A stretch of DNA of 64,000 nucleotides. Source: Bacillota bacterium (GTDB lineage Bacteria; Bacillota; Clostridia; Christensenellales; SZUA-584). Each line of letters opens with the position of its first letter. The stretch's first letter is position 1. Below, one piece after another: positions 54,011 to 62,808 of the stretch. Location: positions 3,611 through 67,610 of the forward strand of contig JAEZJG010000015.1 of NCBI GenBank assembly GCA_023415795.1. The letters are read 5' to 3'. The notes under the pieces are model-generated. The model was not told the DNA's origin, ran no database searches, and was given only the letters and a program-made list of their open reading frames with translations. A program made the translations under genes and the position numbers.

Positions 54011-54788
54011 GCATGTGAACGAAGCCATGTTCGCGGAGGAGCGCAAGTCTGCCATCGCCCAGTACATTTATAAGAATAAGAAGTCTACCGTCAGTGAGCT
54101 GTGCGCGCTGTTCAAGGTGTCTCCCGCGACGATACGCAACGACCTCACGGAGCTGGAAAACGCGGGGCTGCTGAAGCGCACGCACGGCGGCGCGATACCC
54201 AACGCGAAGGCGAACTATGAGCTGAACTCCAGCCAGAAGAAGGTGGAGCACAGCCGCGAAAAGGAAGCCATCGCAAAACGGGCGGCGGCGTATGTGGAGG
54301 ACGGGGACACCATCGCGCTGGATACCGGCACCACCACGCTGTGTTTGGCGAAGGAGCTGGCATCCAAGAAGAACCTGACGGTGGTGACCTACGACATCGA
54401 GATTGCCGGATTTCTGGAGGACAACACGGACGCGGATATCGTGCTGGTGGGCGGGCGCGTGCGCCGCGGCTTTCATTGCAGCGTGGGGCCTTTGGCTCTC
54501 AAGTGCCTGGAGGGGCTGCGCGTGGACAAAGCGTTTGTCGCCAGCAACTCTGTGAGCATCGAAAACGGCTTGACGACGCCCAATCTGGAGCTGGCGCAGA
54601 TCAAGACCAGCCTCGTCACCTTTGCTGAAGAGGCGTTTTTGCTGTGCGACAGCAGCAAGTTTGGACGGGCTTCGTTTGTGCGGTTTGCGGACATCAGGCA
54701 GGTGGGCACCATCATCACCGATAAGGGGCTGACCGCGCAGCATATCAGCGAGCTGGAGCAGCTGGGCGTGACGCTGGACATCGCGTAA
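54003..54788 (+). CDS. DeoR-family transcriptional regulator
   Basis: The ATG at 54003 overlaps the kinase stop codon and follows a GGGAGGTG site. The 261-residue protein has the N-terminal DeoR winged HTH (ERKSAIAQYIYKNKK, VSELCALFKVSPATIRNDLTELENAGLLKRTHGGA). The DeoR effector domain, related to phosphosugar isomerases, includes IALDTGTTTLCLAKEL and VVTYDIEIAGFL, and ends with ADIRQVGTIITDKGL. Members usually respond to a phosphorylated sugar intermediate. It sits in the middle of the operon it probably represses; a direct repeat in that operon's leader is the likely site. Confidence 0.93.
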   Translation: MAEHVNEAMFAEERKSAIAQYIYKNKKSTVSELCALFKVSPATIRNDLTELENAGLLKRTHGGAIPNAKANYELNSSQKKVEHSREKEAIAKRAAAYVEDGDTIALDTGTTTLCLAKELASKKNLTVVTYDIEIAGFLEDNTDADIVLVGGRVRRGFHCSVGPLALKCLEGLRVDKAFVASNSVSIENGLTTPNLELAQIKTSLVTFAEEAFLLCDSSKFGRASFVRFADIRQVGTIITDKGLTAQHISELEQLGVTLDIA

Positions 54789-54830
54789 CGGCTGAGCATT
54801 ATCAAAACATTACACAAGGGAGTTGGCATT

Positions 54831-56162
54831 ATGAAGACACGTCTTGTCCCATTATATTTTACCGCCGCAAACGAGCGGGAACGCAAGGAATTTGAAACGC
54901 AGCTGGAGCGTATCGCGGATATGTACGGCGATGTGGCCGAGCTGCTGGAGCCTGTGGCTGTGGGCGGCAATCTGCCTGCCGAGGCGGACGCGGTGCTGTT
55001 TCCGCAGCTGATCGGCGCGGCGTTTCGGGAGATTGAAGGACTGAAGAAAATCACGCTGCCCGTTATCGTCATCACGAGCCGCTTTGGCACGGTGGAGATG
55101 TGGGACTGGGAGATCGTGAACTATCTGCGTGCGAACGGACTGAACGTGTTCTCTCCTTATAACGTGGAGCTGGCCAAGGTAATTCTAAGAGCGATCGGCG
55201 CGAAAACGAAGATGGCGAAGGGCGGCAAGTTCCTGATGCTGCAGGACAGCCCCGGCGAGGGTATGCAGGCAAACATCTTCAAGCGGTTCTACTGGTGGGA
55301 AGAGGAATGCACCCGCGTGATGCAGGAAACCTTCGGCATACAGCTGATATACCGCAGCTGGAAGGAGACGGCCGCACGGGCGCAGCAGATCAGCGACGAC
55401 GTGGCCCGCGAGGCCGCCAAGAGCTGGGATATCTGCATGGAAGGCGTGCCGGAAGCGAACTATCTGCGCGCGGTGAAGATATACGTGGCGGTTAAGGAGC
55501 TGATCGACGAGATCGGCGACGTGGAGGGCGTGGGCAGCAACTGCCTGAACGAATCCTTCAACGCCGACACCACACCCTGCCTGGCGTGGACGATGCTGTT
55601 TGAGAAGGACGACATCATATTTGCGTGCGAGGGCGATACGCTGACGCTGCTCAGCACGTTCATACTGTACCGCTCGCTCAAGGTGCCCGTTATGATGACC
55701 AACATATACCCGTTCCTTGTGGGCATGGCGGCACTGGCGCATGAGAAGATCGACAAGTTCCCCGACATCGACGATCCGGATAACCACGCGCTGGGCGTAC
55801 ACTGCGGCTACTTCGGACTGGCGGCGCGCCCCTTCTGCTCGAAGTGGTGCATGCGTCCCAAGGCGCTGGAGATCGTGGACGAGAACGCCATTGTGATCGA
55901 CTGCGAATTTGCCAAGGGGCCGGTGACGCTGACGAAGATCGATTCCAGCTTCAAGAAGCTGACGGTGATACAGGCGGAGATCGAGGACTATGTGCAGTAT
56001 CCCGGTTCGGACTGCCGCAACGGCGCGCTGATCCGCTACAAGGACGGGCACAAGGTGATGGAGGTGCTCTCCTCGCACCACCAGCTTATTATCGCGGGCA
56101 ACAGGGTGCCCGAGCTGACACAGCTTGCAAAGGTTTTCGGTTGGGAAACTGAAATACTGTAA
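54831..56162 (+). CDS. L-fucose/L-arabinose isomerase-like protein
   Basis: The 443-residue protein has the layout of the fucose/arabinose isomerase superfamily. Its N-terminal Rossmann-like domain contains ADAVLFPQLIGAAF and LPVIVITSRFGTVEMWDWE. The middle domain contains VGSNCLNESFNADTTPCLAWTML and IFACEGDTLTLLSTFILY, which hold the likely metal-binding Glu and Asp. The C-terminal domain ends HHQLIIAGNRVPELTQLAKVFG, where the His ligand is expected. It should interconvert an aldose and a ketose; the true substrate cannot be told, and the protein is shorter than FucI (about 590 residues). It follows the DeoR gene by 42 bp with a GGGAG site. Confidence 0.85.
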   Translation: MKTRLVPLYFTAANERERKEFETQLERIADMYGDVAELLEPVAVGGNLPAEADAVLFPQLIGAAFREIEGLKKITLPVIVITSRFGTVEMWDWEIVNYLRANGLNVFSPYNVELAKVILRAIGAKTKMAKGGKFLMLQDSPGEGMQANIFKRFYWWEEECTRVMQETFGIQLIYRSWKETAARAQQISDDVAREAAKSWDICMEGVPEANYLRAVKIYVAVKELIDEIGDVEGVGSNCLNESFNADTTPCLAWTMLFEKDDIIFACEGDTLTLLSTFILYRSLKVPVMMTNIYPFLVGMAALAHEKIDKFPDIDDPDNHALGVHCGYFGLAARPFCSKWCMRPKALEIVDENAIVIDCEFAKGPVTLTKIDSSFKKLTVIQAEIEDYVQYPGSDCRNGALIRYKDGHKVMEVLSSHHQLIIAGNRVPELTQLAKVFGWETEIL

Positions 56163-56186
56163 TATAAAGAAAAGGAGAACGAAGCT

Positions 56187-57047
56187 ATGAAGATAGGTAT
56201 CGACAGTTATTGCTACCACAGGTTTTTCGGCGAGGTATATCCCGATCAGGAGCCCGCTGCGAAGAAGATGACAATGGGCGACTTCCTGACCAGAGCTCAG
56301 CAGCTGGGCGTGGACGGCGTATCGCTGGAGTCGTGTTTCTTTGAATCTCTGGAGGATTCGTATATCAGGGAACTCAAGGCGCAGCTGGACGAATACGGCT
56401 TCGACCGCGTGTTTGCGTGGGGGCATCCGGACGGACTTGAGAGAGGCAAAAACGAGGCAGCCTTCAAGGAAATGATGGACTGCATTCCCAAGGCGAAGCT
56501 GATGGGCGCCGACGTGATGCGCGTCACGGGTTCTTCTCTGATGTTCCGCCACGAGCCGCACGGCCCGCAGATTGAGGCGCTGTCGCGTCAGTTCAAGGAA
56601 GCCATCAAGGTGGCTGAAGAATGCGGCGTGAAGCTGGCGGTGGAAAACCACATCGATTACACCGGCCAAGAGATCATGCAGCTGCTGGAAAACGTGGGCT
56701 CGGACAGCTTCGGCGTGAACTTTGACACGGGCAACTTCCTGCGTTTGCTGGACGATCCGATCAAGGCGATGGAGCTGCTGGCACCGCACGTGTTTGCTGT
56801 GCATCTGAAGGACTTGCAGGTGAACCCGCGTATGGCGCGTCCTGACGACTGGTTCTTCTTCTCCGGCGTGCCGGTTGGCGACGGACTGATCGACAATCAG
56901 GCGCTGGCGAACATACTGAACAAGACCAACTTTACGGGCTTCCTCGCGGTGGAGATCGATCATCCGCATTACGACTGGATGGGCAGAGAAGAGGAATGCG
57001 TCGAGAAGAGCGTTCAGGGGCTTAAGGCCATCGTCAACGCGCTGTAA
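56187..57047 (+). CDS. Sugar phosphate isomerase/epimerase-family TIM barrel
   Basis: The 286-residue xylose-isomerase-like TIM barrel carries metal ligands in KLAVENHIDYTGQEI (Glu), FGVNFDTGNFLRLLDD (Asp), FAVHLKDLQVN (His) and LAVEIDHPH (Glu). It is about 24 bp downstream of the fucose-isomerase-like gene and 14 bp upstream of a Gfo/Idh/MocA dehydrogenase. In keto-sugar and inositol pathways these two families work as a pair (oxidation, then epimerisation, dehydration or elimination), so the same is likely here. The substrate is unknown. Confidence 0.9.
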   Translation: MKIGIDSYCYHRFFGEVYPDQEPAAKKMTMGDFLTRAQQLGVDGVSLESCFFESLEDSYIRELKAQLDEYGFDRVFAWGHPDGLERGKNEAAFKEMMDCIPKAKLMGADVMRVTGSSLMFRHEPHGPQIEALSRQFKEAIKVAEECGVKLAVENHIDYTGQEIMQLLENVGSDSFGVNFDTGNFLRLLDDPIKAMELLAPHVFAVHLKDLQVNPRMARPDDWFFFSGVPVGDGLIDNQALANILNKTNFTGFLAVEIDHPHYDWMGREEECVEKSVQGLKAIVNAL

Positions 57048-57061
57048 TAAGGAGACGAAGA

Positions 57062-58222
57062 ATGAAGAAGAAGCTGAATATTGCCATCATCGGCAAGGGC
57101 TTTATGGGCAAGGTTCACAGCCACATGTGGCGCACTGTGGACAAGATATTCGACGTGGAGTTTGAGCCGGTGCTCAAGGTGGCCGTGGGTACAGACGAGG
57201 CGTCTACCAAGGCCTTTGCCGAGCGGTGGGGCTTTGAGGACTACACCACCGACTGGAAGCAGGCCATTGAGCGCGACGATGTGGATGTGATCGACATCGT
57301 ATCGCCCACGTATCTGCATAAGGAAATGGTAATCCACGCCGCGAAGAACAAGAAGCACATATTCTGCGAGAAGCCGTTTGCGCTGAGTGTGGCGGACGCG
57401 GAAGAGATGGCTGCCGAGTGCGACAAGGCGGGTGTGCTGCACTACCTGAACCACAACTATCGCCGTGTGCCTGCTGTCAGCTACGCCAAGCAGCTGATTG
57501 AGGAAGGCAAGATCGGTGAGATATACCACTTCCGCGGCGCGTATCTGCAGGATTGGATCATGGACGAGAACTTCCCGCTGACCTGGCATCTGCGTGAGGA
57601 TAAGGCCGGCGGCGGTCCGCTGTTTGACCTTGCGACTCACTCGATTGATCTGGCCCGTTATCTGGTGGGCGAAGTGGAAAGCGTATACGCAAACACGCGC
57701 ACGTTCATCGAAGAGAGACCGCTGCCCGGTGCGGGTTCGGCGACGTTCTCTAAGGGCACGGGCGAGGCTGCGGCTAAGGGCAAGGTGACGGTGGACGACG
57801 CTTGCTTTATCGTGATGGATTTTGCGGGCAAGCGCACGCTGGGCTCCTGCGATGTTACCCGCTTTGCGGGCGGACGCCGCAACTACAACTACTTTGAGAT
57901 ATACGGCTCGAAGGGCAGCCTGACATGGAACCTGGAGCGCATGGACGAGCTGAACTATTGCAGCAACGACGATGCAGAGCCGGAGCAGGGCTACCGCAAC
58001 ATCATGGCAACGTACGGCTCGCATCCGTACACGGGCAACTGGTGGGCGCCGGGTCATCTGGTGGGCTACGAGACAACGTTTGTCAACGCGGCGTACGACT
58101 ATCTGGTAGCACTGGCGAAGGGCGAGCAGGTGACGCCGAACTTCCATGACGGCGTGAACATCAACAAGGTGATTGCGGCAGCGAAGAAGTCTGCGGAGAC
58201 CGGCACAAAAGTGAAGGTTTGA
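57062..58222 (+). CDS. Gfo/Idh/MocA-family dehydrogenase
   Basis: The 386-residue protein opens LNIAIIGKGFMGKVHSHMW, the Rossmann motif of the family (GxGxxG with Lys in the second position). It has FCEKPFALS with the catalytic Lys at about 103 and NHNYRRVPAV, LTWHLREDKAGGGPLFDLATHSIDLARYL with the conserved Asp/His of the active site. The C-terminal part is longer than in the first MocA gene. The last gene of its operon, it is followed by a long palindromic-repeat array and no clear terminator. Oxidation of a glycoside or sugar ring hydroxyl is the expected reaction. Confidence 0.92.
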   Translation: MKKKLNIAIIGKGFMGKVHSHMWRTVDKIFDVEFEPVLKVAVGTDEASTKAFAERWGFEDYTTDWKQAIERDDVDVIDIVSPTYLHKEMVIHAAKNKKHIFCEKPFALSVADAEEMAAECDKAGVLHYLNHNYRRVPAVSYAKQLIEEGKIGEIYHFRGAYLQDWIMDENFPLTWHLREDKAGGGPLFDLATHSIDLARYLVGEVESVYANTRTFIEERPLPGAGSATFSKGTGEAAAKGKVTVDDACFIVMDFAGKRTLGSCDVTRFAGGRRNYNYFEIYGSKGSLTWNLERMDELNYCSNDDAEPEQGYRNIMATYGSHPYTGNWWAPGHLVGYETTFVNAAYDYLVALAKGEQVTPNFHDGVNINKVIAAAKKSAETGTKVKV

Positions 58223-58299
58223 GAGAGCAGGAACGGGGGCGGCGCTGACGCAGTGCCGCTCTCGGACTGTCCTTGTGTGGTTTTGCTCTGAGTATCGCC

Positions 58300-59010
58300 T
58301 AGGGCATGATCTCGCGACGGGGGATTCCTCACTGCGTTCGGAATGACAGCAGGAGGGAGATTGCTCACTGCGTTCAGTATGACGAGATGGGAAGGGCTGT
58401 GCGCTGCGCAGTTACGTGTCATGCAGAGCGAAGCGAAGCATCCCCAAGGGCGTGATCGCGTTTGGGTGTGTGGTGCTTGTGCATCGAACAGGCATGATCT
58501 TGCGACGGGGGATTCCTCACTGCGTTCGGAATGACAGCAGGAGGGAGATTGCTCACTGCGTTCGGAATGACGGGATGCAGTGTTGGGATCAACGGCGAAG
58601 CACGCCCTCCCGCCACGCTGTCATGCAGAGCGAAGCGAAGCATCCCCAAGGGTGTGATCGCGTTTGGGTGAGTGGTGCTTATTCATCAAACAGGCATGAT
58701 CTTGCTGCGGGGGATTCCTCACTGCGTTCGGAATGACAGCAGGAGGGAGATTGCTTACAGCCGTTCGGAATGACGGGATGCAGTGTTGGGAGCAACGGCG
58801 AAGCACGCCCTCCCGCCACGCTGTCATGCAGAGCGAAGCGAAGCATCCCCCAGGGCGTGATCGCGTTAGGGCGAGTGGTGATTGTGCATCGCCTAGGGCA
58901 TGATCTTGCTATCGGGGGATTCCTCACTGCGTTCGGAATGACAGCAGGAGGGAGATTGCTTACAGCCGTTCGGAATGACGGGATGGAAGATTCTTCTCGG
59001 CGTTTGGAAT
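58300..59010 (+). repeat. Array of palindromic intergenic repeats in about 200-bp composite units
   Basis: Unit A (TGTCATGCAGAGCGAAGCGA, then AGCATCCCC) starts near 58417, 58619 and 58823. Unit B (GGGGGATTCCTCACTGCG, then TTCGGAATGACA) starts near 58319, 58507, 58709 and 58914, with truncated B copies after it. The spacers (AAGGGCGTGATCGCG, GCATGATCTTGC, GCAGGAGGGAGATTGC) repeat too, giving three or more tandem composite units. It separates the MocA operon from the shikimate-dehydrogenase-like operon. ORFs across it are an effect of the repeats. Confidence 0.9.
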
Positions 59011-59095
59011 GACGGCGCTCTGAGGGTGTTACGAAATAATATGTGTATCTTTTTTTGCAAGTTTTAAATAATTGAAAAGGGAGCATTAACGAGAA

Positions 59096-60037
59096 ATGAA
59101 ACTGGAAGCTGCAACACAACCCACGATGTATTTCATCGGGGTGACGACGACCAAGTCGTCCATCATGAAGGTGTTTCCGGAGTGGGCGAAGGCGCTGGGC
59201 ATCGATGCTGTGATGAAGGGTATCGACATCGCGATCCACGAGAAGCCTGAGGTTTACCGCGAAGTGGTGAATTTCATCAAGCACGATCCGCTTTCGATGG
59301 GCGCGCTGGTGACCACGCACAAGCTGGACCTCTATGAAGCGGCGAAGGATCTGTTCGATTATCTTGATCCGCTGGCGCTGGCCTTCGGCGAGCTTTCGTC
59401 CATCTCTAAGCTGGACGGCAAGCTGTGCGGTCATGCCAAGGACCCGATCACGTCGGGCTTGTCGCTGGACGAGTTTGTGCCGGCAGATTACTTCAAGAAC
59501 ACCGGCGCGGAGGTGTTCATCATGGGCGCGGGCGGCAGCGCGATATCGATGGGATATCACCTGATGCAGGAGCGCTTCAAGGGCAACTATCCCAGCAAGA
59601 TCATTATCGCCAACAGAAGCCAGCCGAGGCTTTCCGAGATCGAGAAGATATTCAAGCAGCTTGACCCCGGCGGCATAAAGTTCGAATACTATCTCACGCC
59701 CGAGGAAGGGCAGAACGACGAAGTGCTTGCGCGTGTGAAGGAAGGCTCTGTGATCGTGAACGCGACGGGGCTCGGCAAGGACAGACCGGGCAGCCCGCTG
59801 ACGGACAACGCGGTGTTCCCCAAGAAGTCTCTGGTGTGGGAGATCAACTACCGCGGCGATCTGAAGTTCATGTATCAGGCGCAGGCGCAGCAGGAGAAGC
59901 AGGAGTTGACGGTGATCGACGGCTGGAAGTATTTCATCTATGGCTGGACGGCAGTGATATCCGAGGTGTTCCATATACCGATCGTGGGCGAAACGTTGGA
60001 TAAGTGTGACAAAATAGCAAGCGGCTTCAGAGGCTAA
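59096..60037 (+). CDS. Shikimate-dehydrogenase-like protein in a sugar operon
   Basis: The 313-residue protein shows the AroE layout. An N-terminal substrate domain carries GVTTTKSSIMKVFPEWAKALGID (place of the S-x-S motif) and ALVTTHKLDLYE (catalytic Lys of the T-x-x-H/K motif). A glycine-rich NAD(P) motif FIMGAGGSAISMG (about 141-153) follows, then VNATGLGKDRPG and the C-terminal helix. Several Ser and polar residues of true AroE are replaced, and the neighbours are sugar enzymes, so a hydroxy-acid or cyclitol substrate is likelier than shikimate. Next to it, 19 bp on, is a cupin phosphoglucose isomerase. Confidence 0.82.
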   Translation: MKLEAATQPTMYFIGVTTTKSSIMKVFPEWAKALGIDAVMKGIDIAIHEKPEVYREVVNFIKHDPLSMGALVTTHKLDLYEAAKDLFDYLDPLALAFGELSSISKLDGKLCGHAKDPITSGLSLDEFVPADYFKNTGAEVFIMGAGGSAISMGYHLMQERFKGNYPSKIIIANRSQPRLSEIEKIFKQLDPGGIKFEYYLTPEEGQNDEVLARVKEGSVIVNATGLGKDRPGSPLTDNAVFPKKSLVWEINYRGDLKFMYQAQAQQEKQELTVIDGWKYFIYGWTAVISEVFHIPIVGETLDKCDKIASGFRG

Positions 60038-60056
60038 GCAGAAGGAGATTAATAAT

Positions 60057-60656
60057 ATGAGCAGCAATATCAATTCGGACAAGTTCAATTGGACACAGGG
60101 TTTTACCATTGACTTTGATTTAGTGACGGGCATGTCGAAAAGCGGCGCGGAGACGAGCAAACGCACCGTGTCCAGCATGCGGGGCATGTATGCGGATGAA
60201 GCCGCCACGGAAGAGCTTATCAAAAACGGCGATCCGCTGGTGTACGAGTTCTATGAAATGGGTGCGCCCGAGAAGGAAGGCGATCTGGCTTTTGGCGCCA
60301 GCATCACTTATCCCGGCAAGGTGGGTAACGAGTATTTCATGACCAAGGGGCATTTCCACACCATATTGGAAACCGCCGAGGTTTACTATTGCCTGAGCGG
60401 CGAAGGCTTAATGCTGATCGAAAGCCCGGAGGGCGATTGGAGCGCGCAGCCGCTGTCACCCGGCGTGATGGTATACGTGCCGCCGCGCTATGCGCACCGC
60501 AGCATCAACACCGGCAGCGTGCCCATGGTGACGTTCTTCTGCTTCCGCGGCGACGCAGGGCACGATTACGGCACGATTGAGACCAAGGGCTATCGCAAGC
60601 TGATCGTTGAGAAGGACGGCAAACCGGAGGTTATCGACAACCCGAAGTGGAAGTAA
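60057..60656 (+). CDS. Cupin-type glucose-6-phosphate isomerase
   Basis: The 199-residue protein is a cupin of the archaeal-type phosphoglucose isomerase family. The metal site is His99, His101 and Glu108 in KGHFHTILETAEVYYCLSGEGLML and His147 in VPPRYAHRSIN. The family-typical PLVYEFYEMGAPEKEGDLAFGASITYPGKVGNEYFMTKG precedes it in separate beta strands. It should isomerise glucose 6-phosphate and fructose 6-phosphate, or a related sugar phosphate made by this locus. A cupin isomerase inside a bacterial sugar cluster suggests a special substrate. It is tightly linked with the genes on both sides. Confidence 0.88.
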   Translation: MSSNINSDKFNWTQGFTIDFDLVTGMSKSGAETSKRTVSSMRGMYADEAATEELIKNGDPLVYEFYEMGAPEKEGDLAFGASITYPGKVGNEYFMTKGHFHTILETAEVYYCLSGEGLMLIESPEGDWSAQPLSPGVMVYVPPRYAHRSINTGSVPMVTFFCFRGDAGHDYGTIETKGYRKLIVEKDGKPEVIDNPKWK

Positions 60657-60661
60657 CGCGT

Positions 60662-61609
60662 ATGAAGATATTGGTTACGCCTACATCCTTTCTGAAAAAC
60701 CCTCAGGCCAAGGCGATGGTTGAGGCGTTTGCGAACGAGATCGTATACAATCCGCAGACGCGCCCGCTGGAGGCCGAAGAGGTGATCGCGCTGCTGGACG
60801 GCGTGGACGGATATATTGCGGGGCTGGACTACATCACTGACGAGGTGATTCGTCAGGCGCCCGCAAGCCTGAAGGTGATATCCCGCTATGGCGCGGGCGT
60901 GGACAGGGTGGACTTAGAAGCCGCTAAGGCGAAGGGGATCACCGTCACCAACACGCCGGGCACCAACGCGGTGGCGGTTTGCGAGCTGGCCTTTGGATTG
61001 ATGCTGAGCCTGGCGCGCGCGATACCGCGTTTGGACAACGCCGTGAAAAGCGGCGGATGGCCCCGCAACAACGGCACGGAACTGGCGGGCAAAACGCTGG
61101 GCGTGGTGGGCTTTGGCGCAATCGGCAAAAACCTTGCGACGCGGGCGCGGGCGTTCGGCATGAACTTGATCGCGTTTGATCCGTACTTCGACGCGGCATT
61201 TGCGGCGCAGCACGGTGTGGTGCAAAAGAGCCTTGATGAGGTGATCACGGGGGCGGACTTCATTTCGCTGCACGTGCCGCTGACCAAGGACACCAAGCAC
61301 ATGATCGGCGAAGAGGCTATATCGCGCATGAAGGACGGCGCATTCGTCATCAACACCGCACGTGGCGGGCTGGTGGACGAAGCGGCGGCTGCCAAGGCGC
61401 TGCGCAGCGGCAAGCTGGGCGGTATTGGTCTTGATGCGTACGAGGTGGAGCCGGTAACGGATTCGCCGCTGTTTGGACTGGATAACGTGGTGATGACACC
61501 GCACACCGGCGCGCATACCAACGAAGCGATAGCCGGAATGGGCATTATGGCGGCACAGAACCTGATGGATGTATTACAGGGCAAGGGCTGCCGATACACG
61601 ATCGTGTAG
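60662..61609 (+). CDS. D-isomer-specific 2-hydroxyacid dehydrogenase (phosphoglycerate-dehydrogenase-like)
   Basis: I take the ATG at 60662, five bases after the cupin stop codon, rather than an in-frame GTG inside that gene. The 315-residue protein has the NAD motif LGVVGFGAIGKN (about 146-157). The catalytic triad is Arg in NTARGGLVDE, Glu in GLDAYEVEP and His in TPHTGAHT. It lacks the C-terminal ACT domain of serine-pathway enzymes. In this setting it probably reduces or oxidises a 2-keto or 2-hydroxy sugar acid upstream of the KDPG-type aldolase, whose gene starts 13 bp later. Confidence 0.9.
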   Translation: MKILVTPTSFLKNPQAKAMVEAFANEIVYNPQTRPLEAEEVIALLDGVDGYIAGLDYITDEVIRQAPASLKVISRYGAGVDRVDLEAAKAKGITVTNTPGTNAVAVCELAFGLMLSLARAIPRLDNAVKSGGWPRNNGTELAGKTLGVVGFGAIGKNLATRARAFGMNLIAFDPYFDAAFAAQHGVVQKSLDEVITGADFISLHVPLTKDTKHMIGEEAISRMKDGAFVINTARGGLVDEAAAAKALRSGKLGGIGLDAYEVEPVTDSPLFGLDNVVMTPHTGAHTNEAIAGMGIMAAQNLMDVLQGKGCRYTIV

Positions 61610-61622
61610 GAAGGAACGGACA

Positions 61623-62267
61623 ATGGGTAAAGCGGAAGTTATCAAAAGGCTGACGGACTGCGGCGTTGTGGCTGTCGTTCGTGCCGAGAGCGCTGAGCAG
61701 GCGAAGAAGATTGCCGCGGCGTGCATGGAGGCGGGTATCGTGGGTATCGAGATCACGTTTACCGTGCCGGGTGCGCTGAAGATCATTGAGAGCCTGAGCG
61801 CAGAGTATTCGGACGATCAGATTCTGATCGGTGCAGGAACGGTGCTGGACAAGGAAACGGCGCGTGCCGCGATACTGGCGGGTGCGAAGTATGTAGTCAG
61901 CCCGTGCCTCGATGTGGAGACTGTGAAGCTGTGCAACACCTACGATGTTGCGTGCATGCCGGGTGCCATGACGGTGAAGGAAGCCGTGGATGGCATGAAG
62001 GCGGGCGCGGACATCATCAAGATATTCCCCGGCGAGCTGTTTGGGCCCAAGATCATCAAGGCGTTTAAGGGACCGCTGCCGCAGATGAAGATGATGCCCA
62101 CGGGCGGTGTGACCGTCGAGAACATCTCGGAGTGGATTAAAGCGGGCGCGGTGGCCGTCGGTGCGGGCAGCAGCCTGACCGCGGGCGCGAAGAAGGGCGA
62201 TTATGCGTCCATCGTCTCCATCGGTAAGCAGATGGTGGAGGAAGTCCGCAAAGCAAGAAGCAAGTAA
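61623..62267 (+). CDS. eda: KDPG/KHG aldolase
   Basis: The 214-residue class I aldolase has catalytic Glu43 (GIEITF) and Schiff-base Lys133 (IIKIFPGELFGP), at nearly the same positions as in characterised Eda enzymes, and the phosphate-binding end MPTGGVTVENI and VGAGSSL. It cleaves 2-keto-3-deoxy sugar acids (6-phosphogluconate type) to pyruvate and an aldehyde. An AGGAAGG site precedes the start. It is the final gene of the shikimate-dehydrogenase-like/cupin/2-hydroxyacid-dehydrogenase operon and suggests that the pathway ends in an Entner-Doudoroff-type split. Confidence 0.93.
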   Translation: MGKAEVIKRLTDCGVVAVVRAESAEQAKKIAAACMEAGIVGIEITFTVPGALKIIESLSAEYSDDQILIGAGTVLDKETARAAILAGAKYVVSPCLDVETVKLCNTYDVACMPGAMTVKEAVDGMKAGADIIKIFPGELFGPKIIKAFKGPLPQMKMMPTGGVTVENISEWIKAGAVAVGAGSSLTAGAKKGDYASIVSIGKQMVEEVRKARSK

Positions 62268-62369
62268 GTTTTATTTGATATTGTTTGGGAGATGGGCATG
62301 AGAGGGCGCGTTGCGCCCTTTTATGCGTTGTGCGTACGGTGCCGGACACGATGCACATAACACGAACAT

Positions 62370-62765
62370 GAGCTTGTCCGGGGGATTCCTCACTGCGTTC
62401 GGAATGACGGGATGGCAGGAAGCGGACGGCGAAGCACGCCTACCGACACGTGTCATGCAGAGCGCAGCGAAGCATCCCCTGTGGCGTGATCATGGTGGGG
62501 TGAGTGGTGTCGCGGTCATCCTGTGGGGATGAGCTTGTCCGGGGGATTCCTCACTGCGTTCGGAATGACGGATGGGAGGAAGCGACGGCGAAGCACTGCT
62601 ACCTAAACGCAGTCATGCAGAGCGAAGCGAAGCATCCCCTGTGGCGTGATCGTGGCGGGGTGAGAGGTGTGCGTGCATCCTATGGGGATGAGCTTGTCCG
62701 GGGGATTCCTCGCAAGCTCGGAATGACAGATGCTTTGCTGACGGTATCCTCACTGCGTTTTTAAT
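62370..62765 (+). repeat. Array of palindromic intergenic repeats (two full composite units and a partial)
   Basis: Unit B (GGGGGATTCCTCACTGCG) lies near 62379 and 62540, with a variant near 62700. Unit A (GTCATGCAGAGCG) lies near 62452 and 62611. The spacer CCTGTGGCGTGATC differs from the 58-kb array (AAGGGCGTGATC), so the two arrays are separate sublineages. It fills the gap between the aldolase and phosphotriesterase-family genes. Confidence 0.88.
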
Positions 62766-62808
62766 GACGGGATGGAGCGAATATAGTAACGAATGGGAGA
62801 GTGGAAAT

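Noticed and set aside
58300..59010. CRISPR array
   Set aside because: Units are not short uniform repeats with unique 30-40-bp spacers; the spacers repeat too, units occur in both orientations, and no cas genes are present.
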